A stretch of DNA of 64,000 nucleotides from Leisingera sp. S132 (GCF_025144465.1 NZ_CP083553.1:206501-270500); one strand, 5' to 3'; counted from the stretch's first letter, positions 9,290-19,887 are shown. The notes: a model not told the origin generated them from the sequence alone. Translations and numbers: made by a program.

Positions 9290-10270
9290 TCAGGGTGCAA
9301 TAATCGGCTGCGCGTTCAAGGCGCTGGGTTTCGGGGTGGCGCCTTCAAACACCGAGCCTTCCTCAAACCAGCTGCGCGGCGCAGGCGCACCCCAAAGGGT
9401 CTGGCGCTGCGGGTCGGTGAGCGACCATTTGATCGGCTCCAGGTCCGGGTCGACGGTCTGGTAATCGGAGCAATAGATCTCGATCCGGTGGCCGTCCGGG
9501 TCGCGCACATAGAGGAAGAAGGCGTTGGAGATACCGTGGCGGCCGGGGCCGCGCTCGATGTTATCGACATAGCCGGTGGTCGACATCAGATCGAGGAGGT
9601 CGATGATATTGAGCGGGTTCGGCACCCAGAAGGCAGTGTGGTGCAGGCGCGGGCCGAGGCCATTGGTGAAGGCCACGTCATGCACGCCGCCCTTGCGGTG
9701 CATCCAGGCGGCCCAGATCTTGCCGCTCTCGTCATCCTCGGTGTACTCCGTCACGCGAAAGCCCATCTCGCCATAGAAGGCCACCGAGGCATCCACATCC
9801 GCTGAAAACATGTTGAAATGGTCGATGCGGAGCGGTTTTACCCCGTTATAGAGCCTGTATTTCTGGTGAATCGGCTCCAGCCGGTCCATCTTCACATAGA
9901 ACTCCAGCGGGATGCCCCAGGGGTCGCGGGTGCGTAAGGTTTTGCCCATATGGGGGCGGTCTACCCACTCCACCGGCAGATCTTTGGAGGCGAAAAACTC
10001 GGCGGCCTTGTCCAGGTCCGGCGCGTCATAGAGTTTGAAACCCAGCACCCCGACGGAGGCCGCATCCGCCTGCACCAGAACGATGCAGTGGTGGCCGCGT
10101 TCCTCCATCGCGCGAAGGTAAATGCGTTCGCTGTCTTCATGCGTCACCTGCAGGCCGAGGGTCTCCACATAAAAGGCGCGGGAGGCGGCGAGGTCGGTCA
10201 CGGCGTATTCCACATGGGACAGCCGCACAATGTTGAAGGGGGGGTACAGGTTGTGTGCCGGTACGGGCAT
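9290..10270 (-). CDS. hpaD: 3,4-dihydroxyphenylacetate 2,3-dioxygenase (extradiol, VOC fold)
   Basis: This ring-cleaving dioxygenase has two tandem glyoxalase-like modules. The 2-His-1-carboxylate metal triad is visible as His in RIDHFNMF (about residue 151), His in LHHTAFWV (about 210) and Glu in HRIEIYCSD (about 264). Length (326) fits type I homoprotocatechuate dioxygenases. The ATG at 10270 is preferred because GGAGGA is 6 bases upstream; another ATG at 10276 directly abuts that ribosome site. Neighbouring hpaE and hpaF support the substrate. Confidence 0.9.
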   Translation of the reverse strand: MPVPAHNLYPPFNIVRLSHVEYAVTDLAASRAFYVETLGLQVTHEDSERIYLRAMEERGHHCIVLVQADAASVGVLGFKLYDAPDLDKAAEFFASKDLPVEWVDRPHMGKTLRTRDPWGIPLEFYVKMDRLEPIHQKYRLYNGVKPLRIDHFNMFSADVDASVAFYGEMGFRVTEYTEDDESGKIWAAWMHRKGGVHDVAFTNGLGPRLHHTAFWVPNPLNIIDLLDLMSTTGYVDNIERGPGRHGISNAFFLYVRDPDGHRIEIYCSDYQTVDPDLEPIKWSLTDPQRQTLWGAPAPRSWFEEGSVFEGATPKPSALNAQPIIAP

Positions 10271-10315
10271 GGTCATTCCTCCGATAGGCGCGCGTTTCCA
10301 CTAAACGGTCAGGGA

Positions 10316-11826
<1,511 letters not shown>

Positions 11827-11827
<1 letters not shown>

Positions 11828-12219
11828 CACTGCTCCGCCTTTTGCATGTGGTCGCGGATGGTGCCGCATTTCGGGGAAAGCTCCGGGTCGATGTCGCGCA
11901 TCTCCAGAGACAGCGCGATAGAGTGCTGCTGCAGGGCCGGTTCAAGGAAGGCTTGCGCCGCGTCGAACACGGCCTGAGCAGCGCGTTTTCGGGTATCGAG
12001 GTTGCGGCCTGCGCGCAGCCGGATGGAGATGTCGATATAGCCGTGCTGCGGATCGCCATCAGCAATGGAGGCGTGATTGGCCGCAAAGGCGCGCACCCGG
12101 ATGCCCGCCAGAGGAAAGGTGCCGGTCTCTGCTGCGGCCTGCCGCAGGTGGCGGCACAGCGCGGCGATGTCGGTGCGCGCTTCCATATTGGCTGAGTAGT
12201 CCAGCGTGATATGCGGCAT
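11827..12219 (-). CDS. hpaF: 5-carboxymethyl-2-hydroxymuconate delta-isomerase
   Basis: A 130-residue CHMI-family protein of the tautomerase superfamily. It begins MPHITLDYSAN, so removal of Met exposes the catalytic N-terminal proline typical of the family. First gene of the hpa operon, transcribed away from hpaR. The ATG at 12219 is chosen because Pro2 must follow it. The 115-base gap to hpaR holds a near-palindrome at 12242. Confidence 0.88.
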
Positions 12220-12241
12220 CTGCGTTACCTCTCCTGAATTA

Positions 12242-12255
12242 CTTAACATGTTTAG
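12242..12255. promoter_or_regulatory. near-palindrome in hpaF-hpaR divergent region, candidate HpaR operator
   Basis: CTTAACATGTTTAG pairs at 6 of 7 positions around its centre. It lies 23 bases before the hpaF start in an AT-rich island. MarR-family regulators such as HpaR bind short palindromes of this kind and repress the divergent operon. Assignment is by position only. Confidence 0.5.
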
Positions 12256-12334
12256 CAAAATGCACGGCGTTGAGTCAAGCAGAAGAAACCCAAGCGGCAA
12301 TTGCGTTTAGCCGGAAGCGGGGTGATAATCACGC

Positions 12335-12775
12335 ATGTCCAGGATGATGCCCTCCACCGACCGTTCACTGCCCATTGCCCTTCTGCGGGCGCGGGAGCGC
12401 GTGATGGGTCCGATCCGCGCCCTGCTGAGCGGCGCGGGCCTGACCGAGCAGCAATGGCGAGTCCTGCGGGTGGTGCAGGAGAGCGGGCCGATTGACCCGA
12501 CCCAGATCGCGGACAAGGCCTGTTTGCTGCTGCCGAGCCTGACGCGCATCCTGCAGAAGCTGGAGGAAAAGCAGCTGATCAGCCGGGAGCGCGACACCGA
12601 AGACCGCCGCCGCCAGGTGGTGCGGATTACGCCTGCAGGGGAGAAGATCATCACCGACAACCTGGAGGCCAGCCTGGAGCTGATGGAGCAGACCCGCCGG
12701 AAGATGGGGGTGGAGCGCTATGAGGCGCTGTTGGATCTGCTGAACGAACTGGACCAGATCGAGCTGCCTGAGTGA
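12335..12775 (+). CDS. hpaR: MarR-family regulator of homoprotocatechuate degradation (HpaR-like)
   Basis: A 146-residue winged-helix repressor. The recognition region reads SLTRILQKLEEKQLISRERD followed by the wing RRRQVVRITPAG. The N-terminal SLPIALLRARERVM is typical of HpaR/HpcR. It is divergent from hpaF and presumably represses the operon until a homoprotocatechuate-type aromatic binds. MarR members are hard to distinguish by sequence; the neighbouring operon carries much of the weight. Confidence 0.85.
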   Translation: MSRMMPSTDRSLPIALLRARERVMGPIRALLSGAGLTEQQWRVLRVVQESGPIDPTQIADKACLLLPSLTRILQKLEEKQLISRERDTEDRRRQVVRITPAGEKIITDNLEASLELMEQTRRKMGVERYEALLDLLNELDQIELPE

Positions 12776-13059
12776 GGCTGGAGTGAGTCGGTTTTGCCGC
12801 ATTTGGCGCGGATGGCCGGGTGCGTGACGCAAATGGGCCTGGCTGCCCATTCTGATGACATCACATGTTATTTAGATATTAAGTTCATTAAATCAATTAC
12901 TTATAACATATTCACGCTCGGCTCTCCGTAGGCTTTGGTGCTGCGTCTGTACAGGTGATTTCCCGCCTGTGACGCAAATGGCGCGGCTGATGTCCGAAAT
13001 CCCCCTGTGAAATGACGCATTTCTCAACGATTCTGCCGGAGACAGTTGATGAGGACATC
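12776..13059 (+). promoter_or_regulatory. upstream region of mgdABCD with direct repeats
   Basis: A 284-base gap with a markedly AT-rich core (about 12860-12915) likely to hold the mgd promoter. The 13-mer GTGACGCAAATGG occurs twice in direct orientation, at 12824-12836 and 12969-12981, one on each side of the core. A third TGACGCA lies near 13013. These could be activator sites; no factor can be named. The tmm/dmm-type operator is absent here. Confidence 0.4.
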
Positions 13060-14310
13060 ATGCGGTACTCCGGCCTGAAAGTGATCAAGGAGGCCCTGAC
13101 GGGCCACAAGGGATGGCGCCCGACCTGGCGCGATCCGGAACCCAAGAAAAGCTACGATGTGGTGATCATCGGCGGCGGCGGGCACGGGCTGGCAACAGCC
13201 TATTACCTGGCCAAGAACCACGGCATCACCAATGTCGCGGTGATCGAGAAAGGCTGGATCGGCGGCGGCAACGTGGGCCGCAACACAACCATCATCCGCT
13301 CCAACTATCTGCTGGACGGCAATGAGCCGTTTTACGAGCTGTCGCTGAAGCTGTGGGAAGGGCTGGAGCAAGACTTCAACTACAACGCCATGGTCAGCCA
13401 GCGCGGCATTCTGAACCTGGTGCACACGGACGCGCAGCGCGATGCGGCGCGGCGCCGGGGCAATGCGATGATCCTGAACGGGTCGGACGCGGAACTGCTG
13501 GACACCGACGGCGTGCGGGCGATGTACCCGTTCCTGAACTTCAACGATGCGCGTTTCCCGATCAAGGGCGGGCTGCTGCACCGCCGCGGCGGCACCGTGC
13601 GCCATGACGCGGTGGCCTGGGGCTATGCCCGCGGCGCGGACCTGCGCGGCGTGGACATCATCCAGAACTGCGAAGTCACCGGCTTCCGGATCGAGAACGG
13701 CAAATGCCTGGGTGTGGAGACCAGCAAAGGCTTCATCGGCGCCAATAAAGTGGCGAGCTGTGTTGCCGGGTCGTCGAGCCGGGTGATGGAGAAGGCGGGC
13801 ATGCGCCTGCCGATTGAAAGCCATGTGCTGCAGGCATTCGTGTCCGAGGGTCTGAAGCCTGTGCTGGACGGGGTCATCACCTTTGGTGCGGGCCACTTCT
13901 ATTGCAGCCAGTCGGACAAGGGCGGCCTGGTCTTTGGCGGTGACCTGGACATGTACAATTCCTATGCGCAGCGCGGCAACCTGCCGGTGGTCGAGGATGT
14001 GATGGAAGGCGGCATGGCGCTGATCCCGGCACTGGGCCGGGTACGGATGCTGCGCAGCTGGGGCGGCATCATGGACATGTCGATGGATGGCTCCCCCTTC
14101 ATCGACAAGACCCATATCGACGGGCTCTATTTCAACGGCGGCTGGTGCTACGGCGGGTTCAAGGCGACCCCGGCCTCGGGCTGGTGCTATGCGCATCTGC
14201 TGGCGACCGATACCCCGCACAAGGTGGCCACGGCCTACCGGCTCGACCGGTTCCGCCGTGGCTGCATGATCGACGAAAAGGGCCAGGGCGCCCAGCCGAA
14301 CCTGCACTGA
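13060..14310 (+). CDS. mgdA: N-methylglutamate dehydrogenase subunit A (SoxB-like)
   Basis: A 416-residue FAD flavoprotein of the sarcosine-oxidase beta family, with the dinucleotide fold at residues 33-47 (DVVIIGGGGHGLATA). GGTVRHDAVAWGYAR is the region where sarcosine oxidase carries covalent FMN on a histidine. It should oxidise the N-methyl group of N-methylglutamate. The inner ATG at 13060 is chosen: GAGG is 5 bases upstream and the length matches SoxB (about 417). An upstream ATG at 13012 lacks a good ribosome site. Sarcosine is the alternative substrate; the methylamine genes nearby and MgdB's lost zinc site favour N-methylglutamate. Confidence 0.82.
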   Translation: MRYSGLKVIKEALTGHKGWRPTWRDPEPKKSYDVVIIGGGGHGLATAYYLAKNHGITNVAVIEKGWIGGGNVGRNTTIIRSNYLLDGNEPFYELSLKLWEGLEQDFNYNAMVSQRGILNLVHTDAQRDAARRRGNAMILNGSDAELLDTDGVRAMYPFLNFNDARFPIKGGLLHRRGGTVRHDAVAWGYARGADLRGVDIIQNCEVTGFRIENGKCLGVETSKGFIGANKVASCVAGSSSRVMEKAGMRLPIESHVLQAFVSEGLKPVLDGVITFGAGHFYCSQSDKGGLVFGGDLDMYNSYAQRGNLPVVEDVMEGGMALIPALGRVRMLRSWGGIMDMSMDGSPFIDKTHIDGLYFNGGWCYGGFKATPASGWCYAHLLATDTPHKVATAYRLDRFRRGCMIDEKGQGAQPNLH

Positions 14311-14323
14311 GGAAGGAAAGCAG

Positions 14324-14611
14324 ATGATTATCAACCATCCGATCCTCGGACCGCGGGATAGCCAGGAGTTCACCTATCTGGGGGACGCCAGCCTGATCGA
14401 CCGGCCGGACTGGCAGGCGGCAGACGCGGCGGATCAGTTCCACGACTACCTGTATCTGCGCGACAACCCGGCGGGCGCGCACCGCGAGCTGTGGTTCCAT
14501 GAGCAGGGCGACCGGTCCTGGCTGGTGGTGACCCGCAACACCGTGACCCATGAAATCCTGAATGTCGAACTGGCCCGTGATGTGGCCCGGGCAAGGGGAC
14601 GCAGCAAATGA
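14324..14611 (+). CDS. mgdB: N-methylglutamate dehydrogenase subunit B (SoxD-like, zinc site absent)
   Basis: A 95-residue delta-type subunit. It keeps the SoxD frame (GPRDSQEFTY near the start, RELWFHEQGDRSW and RNTVTHEI later). Where sarcosine oxidase delta has its Cys-x2-Cys it has His5 and Leu8, and where SoxD has GC it has GD in HEQGDRSW. The structural zinc of sarcosine oxidase therefore probably cannot bind. The start is 13 bases after mgdA and the stop overlaps mgdC by 4 bases, so the four genes are one operon. Confidence 0.85.
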   Translation: MIINHPILGPRDSQEFTYLGDASLIDRPDWQAADAADQFHDYLYLRDNPAGAHRELWFHEQGDRSWLVVTRNTVTHEILNVELARDVARARGRSK

Positions 14612-17600
14612 GCGATGTAATGGTAAATGCCGGTTCGGTTGCCTTCCAGGCCGACGGCAGCACTGGCGCCCGCAAGGGTGTTCAGGTCAACCGCTTGGAC
14701 GGCGGGCTGATCAAGGGCGGCAAGCCGCTGAATTTCACCTTTGACGGCAAGCGCTTCAAAGGGTTTGAGGGCGACACGCTGGCCTCGGCCCTGCTGGCAA
14801 ACGGTGTGCGGCTGATGGGCCGGTCGTTCAAATACCACCGCCCGCGGGGCGTGCTGACCTCTGGGTCCGAAGAGCCGAACGCATTGGTCGAGCTGCGCAG
14901 CGGCGGGCGGCAGGAGCCGAACACACGCGCCACCGTGGCGGAGCTCTATGACGGGCTGGAGGCGAACTCGCAGAACCGCTGGCCGTCGCTGCAGCATGAC
15001 TTCATGGCGATCAACGACCGGTTCTCGAATTTTCTGACGGCCGGTTTCTACTACAAGACCTTCATGTGGCCTGCGGCGTTCTGGGAGAAGCTGTACGAGC
15101 CGATCATCCGCAAGGCGGCGGGTCTGGGCAGCATCAGTTTCGAAGCGGATCCGGATGCCTATGACAAGGGTTTCCTGCATTGTGACCTGCTGGTTATCGG
15201 GGCCGGTCCCACCGGCCTGATGGCGGCACTGACGGCTGGCCGGGCCGGGGCGCAGGTGATCATCGCCGACGAAGACTTCCTGCTGGGCGGGCGTCTGAAT
15301 GCGGAAACTTTTGGTATCGGCGATCTGACCGGCGCGGCCTGGGTTGAACAGGCGCAGGCCGAACTGGCGGCGATGCCGAATGTGCGGGTGATGCCGCGCA
15401 CCACCATCATCGGCGCCTTTGATCATGGGATCTATGGCGCGGTGGAGCGGGTTTCGGACCACGTGCTGGCGCCGGAGGCGGGCAAGCCGCGGCAGATCCT
15501 GTGGCGGATCTATTCCAAGCGGGCGATGCTGGCGGCGGGTGCAACAGAACGCCCCATCGCCTTTGAGAACAACGACCGTCCCGGCGTGATGCTGGCCGGT
15601 GCGGTGCGGGCCTATGCCAACCGCTGGGCAGTGACGCCGGATCAGACGGTTGCGGTCTTTACCAACAATGACGACGGCCACCGCACCGCAGCGGACCTGA
15701 TCGCCAAGGGGGTGAAGGTCACAGCCGTGATCGATACCCGTGCCGATGCGCCCAAGATCGAGGGCGCAGAGCTGTTTGCCGGTGCCCAGGTGATCGATAC
15801 CAAGGGCCGGCTGGGTCTGGAGTGGGCGCGGGTGCGCCTGGCAAACGGCACCACCCGCGACGTGCCCTGCGGCGCGCTGGCAGTGTCCGGCGGCTGGAAC
15901 CCGAACGTGCATCTGACCTGCCATCAGCGCGGCCGCCCGGCTTGGCGTGAGGATATTGCGGCCTTTGTGCCGGCAGGCGAGCTGCCGCAGCACATGTCGG
16001 TGGCGGGTGCTGCCAATGGCGATTTCTCCACCGCTGCCGCATTGCGGGCCGGTGCCGAGGGCGCCGTGGCCGCGCTGTCGCAACTGGGGATCGAGGCAAA
16101 AGTCGCCGATCTGCCCGAAGCTGAAGATGCGCCCGTCAACGTGACCCCCTTCTGGTACGTGAAGGAAGGCAAGGGCCGCGCCTGGCTGGACCAGCAGAAC
16201 GACGTCACCGTCAAGGACGTGAAACTGGCGCATCAGGAGAACTTCCGCTCTGTCGAGCACCTGAAGCGCTACACCACCCTGGGCATGGCGACCGATCAGG
16301 GCAAGACCTCCAACATGGGCGGCCTGGCGATCATGGCCGAACTGGCGGGCAAGCAGATCCCCGAGGTCGGCACCACCATGTTCCGCCCGCCCTACACGCC
16401 GGTGTCCTTTGGCGTGATGGCAGGCCGCTCTGTGGGTGAGGAATTCCGCCCCACCCGCAAGACGCCCAGCCACAAATGGGCTGAGGAGCAGGGCGCGGTG
16501 TTTGTCGAGGTCGGCCAATGGCTGCGCGCCCAGTGGTTCCCCCAGGCGGGCGAAACCCATTGGCGCCAGTCGGTTGACCGCGAGGTGCTGCAGACCCGCA
16601 ACTCTGTTGGTATCTGCGATGTGACCACGCTGGGCAAGATTGACGTGCAGGGCAAGGACGCAGCCGAGTTCCTGAACAAGATGTATGCCAATGCCTTTGC
16701 CAAGCTGCCGGTGGGCAAGGTCCGCTATGGCCTGATGCTGCGCGAGGATGGCATTGCCTATGACGACGGCACCGCCGCACGCTTTGCCGAGGATCATTTC
16801 GTGGTGACCACCACCACCGCCAACGCAGTTCTGGTCTACCGCAACATGGAATTTGCGCGCCAGTGCCTGTTCCCTGACATGGATGTGCAGCTGATCTCGA
16901 CCACCGAGGCCTGGGCACAGTTCGCGGTGGCGGGTCCGAATGCCCGCAAGCTGCTGCAAAAGGTCGTGGACCCCGAGTTCGACATCTCGAACGAGGCGTT
17001 CCCCTTCATGGGCTGCGGTGAAGTCACCGTGGCGGGCGGCTGCCGGGCGCGGCTGTTCCGGATCTCCTTCTCGGGCGAGCTGGCCTATGAGATTGCGGTG
17101 CCGACGCGGTACGGCGATGCGATGATCCGCAAGCTGATGGAGGCGGGCGAGGAGTTCGGCGCCGTGCCTTACGGCACCGAGGCGCTGGGCGTCATGCGGA
17201 TCGAGAAGGGCCATGCCGCCGGCAATGAGCTGAACGGCACCACCTCGGCGCTGAACCTGGGCATGGGCCGGATGGTCAGCAAAAAGAAGGACTGCATCGG
17301 CAATACCCTGAGCGAGCGCGAGGGGATGAACCAGGAGGATGCGCTGAAGCTGGTGGGCTTCAAGCCGGTGAATGCCGCCGATCCGGTGCAGGCCGGGGCG
17401 CATCTGATGAACGCCGATGGCGAGATCAGCGCGGCCACCGATCAGGGCTATATCACTTCTGCCGCCTATTCGCCGGTGCTGGGCTGTTCGATCGGGATCG
17501 GTTTCCTGAAGCGCGGCGACAGCCGCAAGGGTGAGGTGATCCGCGCGGTCAACCCGCTGGAAGGCCGCGAAACCCAGGTCGAAGTTGTCAGCGCGCATTT

Positions 17601-17634
17601 TGTGGATCCGGAAGGGGAGCGTCTCCGTGGGTAA
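14608..17634 (+). CDS. mgdC: N-methylglutamate dehydrogenase subunit C (SoxA-like)
   Basis: The 1008-residue large subunit. Residues about 40-100 form the SoxA N-terminal ferredoxin-like domain without cysteines (RSFKYHRPRGVLTSGSEEPN). A pyridine-nucleotide fold follows at about 194-215 (DLLVIGAGPTGLMAALTAG). From about 620 to the end there is an aminomethyltransferase (GcvT)-like THF domain, where the methyl-derived formaldehyde is expected to be captured as methylene-THF. It overlaps mgdB by 4 bases and mgdD by 8. Size and domain order match sarcosine oxidase alpha. Confidence 0.87.
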   Translation: MSDVMVNAGSVAFQADGSTGARKGVQVNRLDGGLIKGGKPLNFTFDGKRFKGFEGDTLASALLANGVRLMGRSFKYHRPRGVLTSGSEEPNALVELRSGGRQEPNTRATVAELYDGLEANSQNRWPSLQHDFMAINDRFSNFLTAGFYYKTFMWPAAFWEKLYEPIIRKAAGLGSISFEADPDAYDKGFLHCDLLVIGAGPTGLMAALTAGRAGAQVIIADEDFLLGGRLNAETFGIGDLTGAAWVEQAQAELAAMPNVRVMPRTTIIGAFDHGIYGAVERVSDHVLAPEAGKPRQILWRIYSKRAMLAAGATERPIAFENNDRPGVMLAGAVRAYANRWAVTPDQTVAVFTNNDDGHRTAADLIAKGVKVTAVIDTRADAPKIEGAELFAGAQVIDTKGRLGLEWARVRLANGTTRDVPCGALAVSGGWNPNVHLTCHQRGRPAWREDIAAFVPAGELPQHMSVAGAANGDFSTAAALRAGAEGAVAALSQLGIEAKVADLPEAEDAPVNVTPFWYVKEGKGRAWLDQQNDVTVKDVKLAHQENFRSVEHLKRYTTLGMATDQGKTSNMGGLAIMAELAGKQIPEVGTTMFRPPYTPVSFGVMAGRSVGEEFRPTRKTPSHKWAEEQGAVFVEVGQWLRAQWFPQAGETHWRQSVDREVLQTRNSVGICDVTTLGKIDVQGKDAAEFLNKMYANAFAKLPVGKVRYGLMLREDGIAYDDGTAARFAEDHFVVTTTTANAVLVYRNMEFARQCLFPDMDVQLISTTEAWAQFAVAGPNARKLLQKVVDPEFDISNEAFPFMGCGEVTVAGGCRARLFRISFSGELAYEIAVPTRYGDAMIRKLMEAGEEFGAVPYGTEALGVMRIEKGHAAGNELNGTTSALNLGMGRMVSKKKDCIGNTLSEREGMNQEDALKLVGFKPVNAADPVQAGAHLMNADGEISAATDQGYITSAAYSPVLGCSIGIGFLKRGDSRKGEVIRAVNPLEGRETQVEVVSAHFVDPEGERLRG

Positions 17635-18208
17635 GTTTGATAATCATGGGCTCAAAGCCATCTCTCCGCTGGGCGGGCATGAGCCGCGGGTGGATGTCTT
17701 CACCGGTCTCCAGATCCGGGAGGTCACCGACCGGGCGCTGGCTTCGCTATCTGCACGCCAAGGCAGCGAAGATGCGGTGAAATCTGCGGCTGCGTCCTAT
17801 TTGGGCGGGGCGTTGCCGGAACCTGCAGGCTGGACTGAGCGCGGTGTGTTCGCTGCTTGGTGGATGGGGCCGGACCTGTGGATGGTCTCTGCCCCGCATG
17901 ACAGCCACGAACTGATGGCGGCGGATCTGAAGCAGGCCGTGGGCGAGGCGGGTTCTGTTGTGGAGCAGACCGACGGCTGGTGCCGCTTCGACATGGAGGG
18001 CCCGCGCTGCTTTGATGTGCTGGAACGGCTGTGCAACGCCAATGTCCGTGCGGGCAAGGCGGGCGAGGCTACCCGGACCTCGATGGAGCATCTGGGTGTG
18101 TTCCTGCTGTGCCAGACCCCCGGGCAGGGCTATTCGATCATTGGCCCGCGGTCCTCTGCCAGCTCGCTGCATCACGCGCTGGTGGTGGCGGCGCAATCGG
18201 TGATCTGA
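17627..18208 (+). CDS. mgdD: N-methylglutamate dehydrogenase subunit D (SoxG-like)
   Basis: A gamma-type subunit of 193 residues, structurally a short GcvT-like fold (IREVTDRALASLSARQG, CRFDMEGPRCFDVLERLC). The GTG at 17627 is preferred: GGGGAG lies 8 bases upstream, the overlap with the mgdC stop is 8 bases, and the length matches SoxG. An ATG at 17585 would add 14 odd residues inside mgdC. It is the last gene of the operon, followed by a strong terminator. Confidence 0.82.
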   Translation: MGKFDNHGLKAISPLGGHEPRVDVFTGLQIREVTDRALASLSARQGSEDAVKSAAASYLGGALPEPAGWTERGVFAAWWMGPDLWMVSAPHDSHELMAADLKQAVGEAGSVVEQTDGWCRFDMEGPRCFDVLERLCNANVRAGKAGEATRTSMEHLGVFLLCQTPGQGYSIIGPRSSASSLHHALVVAAQSVI

Positions 18209-18216
18209 TCCGGGCA

Positions 18217-18253
18217 AAAAAGAAACGCCGCGCCTGTTCCGCGCGGCGTTTTC
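18217..18253. terminator. bidirectional terminator between mgdD and the CMD-family gene
   Basis: 10-bp perfect stem (18224-18233 with 18241-18250), 7-base loop, TTTTCC on one side and an A-run on the other. It can serve both converging genes. Confidence 0.85.
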
Positions 18254-18784
18254 CTAGTGGCTGGCCGAAAGGCGCCGCATCACCGACAGGTCGCAGGCTG
18301 TTGCATGGCCCATGGCGCGCTTGATCCCTGGCAGCAGTGCAGCGCCGTTCATGGCAAAGGACAGCTCAATCAGTCCGGCATCGCCGTAAGTGCCGGTTAC
18401 TGCGCTGCGGGCGTCGGCGTCATCCTCGCGCCGGGAAGTGACCGCATCCGCTAAGCGGACAACCGGGATCAGTTCCGGCGGCAGGATCTGGAAATCTGCC
18501 CGGAGAATGGCGCTGATCAGTTGCTCATCCAGGCCGCCGGCACGCGCCAGATTGATTTCCGCCTCTACGCAGGTTCCGCAATCCGCGGCCAGCGCCCCGC
18601 GCAGGCGGGCGGTGTGGTAGGCACTTGCCGGCACATGGCGGTTAGGGTCCAGAAAACCAAAAATCCTGTTGTAGCGCGACAGCAGGGAGAAATCTGTCCG
18701 CGCGATTTGCCGGACATAGTCCAAGCTTACACCAATCCGCCGTTCCGCGCGGCTTATGAAATGCGTGGCAATTGCAGTCAGCAT
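18254..18784 (-). CDS. carboxymuconolactone decarboxylase / AhpD-like family protein
   Basis: A 176-residue all-alpha protein with the AhpD-type C-x-x-C in CGTCVEAEINLARAGG, the redox pair of the CMD/AhpD fold, set within a typical CMD helix. Such proteins are often peroxidase partners, but the substrate is unknown here. GAGGA lies 7 bases before the ATG. It is monocistronic and convergent with mgdD; no functional link to methylamine use can be read from the sequence. Confidence 0.75.
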   Translation of the reverse strand: MLTAIATHFISRAERRIGVSLDYVRQIARTDFSLLSRYNRIFGFLDPNRHVPASAYHTARLRGALAADCGTCVEAEINLARAGGLDEQLISAILRADFQILPPELIPVVRLADAVTSRREDDADARSAVTGTYGDAGLIELSFAMNGAALLPGIKRAMGHATACDLSVMRRLSASH

Positions 18785-18882
18785 CGCCGTGTCCTCTCAA
18801 ATCGGGTTACACCAATAAGGAGAGTTTAGCAGCGGACAGTGGCCGCGGTACGGGGAATTGCGCCACAACTGCCCGGAATGCG

Positions 18883-19887
18883 TCAGGCGGAGGGGATCGG
18901 CCGGTTGTCCTGGACCCGGAACAGGTTCACCTTGCGGCGTTCCTCCTGCGGGGTGACGCCGAAGCTGTCGCGGTAGTGCTGCGACAGGGTGGAGGACGTG
19001 GCATAACCCACGGCATTGGCGATCGAGGTGATCGAGTCGCGCGAATACATCACCAGCTGGCGGGCGGCGTTCATCCGCAATGTGCGGTAATAGATCGCCG
19101 GGCTTTGGCCGGTGGCGGCCTTGAAGCTGCGTTCCAGCTGGCGCGGTGAGACGCCGATTTCGTTGGCGGCATCGCGGATCGAGACCGGGTGTTCCAGATT
19201 GTCGGCAAACAGTTCAACCGCCTTGGCAACCGGCGGCGGCAGGCTGTCGGCAGTGCTGTCGGTCTTGAAGGCGGGGATTTTCTGACGCACGCCCTCAGCC
19301 CGGACCATCGGGTGCTGGAACCAGCAGGCGACCTCTGTCATCACGGCGTCGCCCATGGCGCGCTCGATCAGTTTCAGCGACAGGTCGAACATCGCCGCGG
19401 CGCCGCTGGCAGTGAACCGGCGGCGGTCCAGCACGATCACGTCGTCGACAGTGGCGAGGGACGGGAATTCAGCGGTGAAGGCTGCCTTGTAGCACCAGTG
19501 CACTGAGCAGCTGTGCCCGTCGAGCAGGCCGGAGCGGGCCAGCGGAAACACCCCGCCGGAAACCGCGCCCATGGTGGTGCCGTGGCGGGCCAGATGGCGC
19601 AGCTTGCCGTTGGAGGCCTTGGGATCCTCGAATTTGCCTTGCGGGCTGGACAGGAGGAACAGCGTATCGACGCCGTCGGCCTCGTCCAGGGCGCAGTCGG
19701 GCTGGAACGCCACATTGGCGGAGGCGTTCACGCTGTCGCCGGTTTCGGACACCAGTTTCCATCGGAAGGTTTCAGAGCCGGCAATTTCATTTGCCGCGCG
19801 CAGGGGTTCGATGGCCGAGGTCAGGCAGGCCATTGGAAAGCCGGGAAAAATCAAAAAGCCGAGTGTCATGGTGTTATCGCGCTGCAT
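18883..19887 (-). CDS. GlxA-family AraC-type regulator with DJ-1/PfpI domain
   Basis: A 334-residue protein with an N-terminal class I glutamine-amidotransferase-like (DJ-1/PfpI) ligand domain (MTLGFLIFPGFPMACLTSAI) and a C-terminal AraC helix-turn-helix pair (SIRDAANEIGVSPRQLERSFKA, then ITSIANAVGYATSSTLSQHY). Members such as GbdR control glycine-betaine and dimethylglycine catabolism in Pseudomonas, so a role in methylated-amine control is plausible but inferred. Translation may start at 19887 or at ATG 19869; neither has a strong ribosome site. It lies upstream of mgdD's terminator, next to tmm. Confidence 0.85.
   Translation of the reverse strand: MQRDNTMTLGFLIFPGFPMACLTSAIEPLRAANEIAGSETFRWKLVSETGDSVNASANVAFQPDCALDEADGVDTLFLLSSPQGKFEDPKASNGKLRHLARHGTTMGAVSGGVFPLARSGLLDGHSCSVHWCYKAAFTAEFPSLATVDDVIVLDRRRFTASGAAAMFDLSLKLIERAMGDAVMTEVACWFQHPMVRAEGVRQKIPAFKTDSTADSLPPPVAKAVELFADNLEHPVSIRDAANEIGVSPRQLERSFKAATGQSPAIYYRTLRMNAARQLVMYSRDSITSIANAVGYATSSTLSQHYRDSFGVTPQEERRKVNLFRVQDNRPIPSA

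Noticed and set aside
14446-17598. A 1050-codon open frame on the minus strand opposite mgdC
   Set aside because: It is an antisense shadow caused by high GC at third positions. The sense frame has full SoxA homology; the antisense protein is rich in His, Arg and Gly with no domain.
13060-18208. Calling the SoxBDAG-like operon sarcosine oxidase
   Set aside because: Possible by family, but the nearby gmaS-mgsABC genes and the missing SoxD zinc ligands fit N-methylglutamate dehydrogenase better. Kept as the stated alternative.
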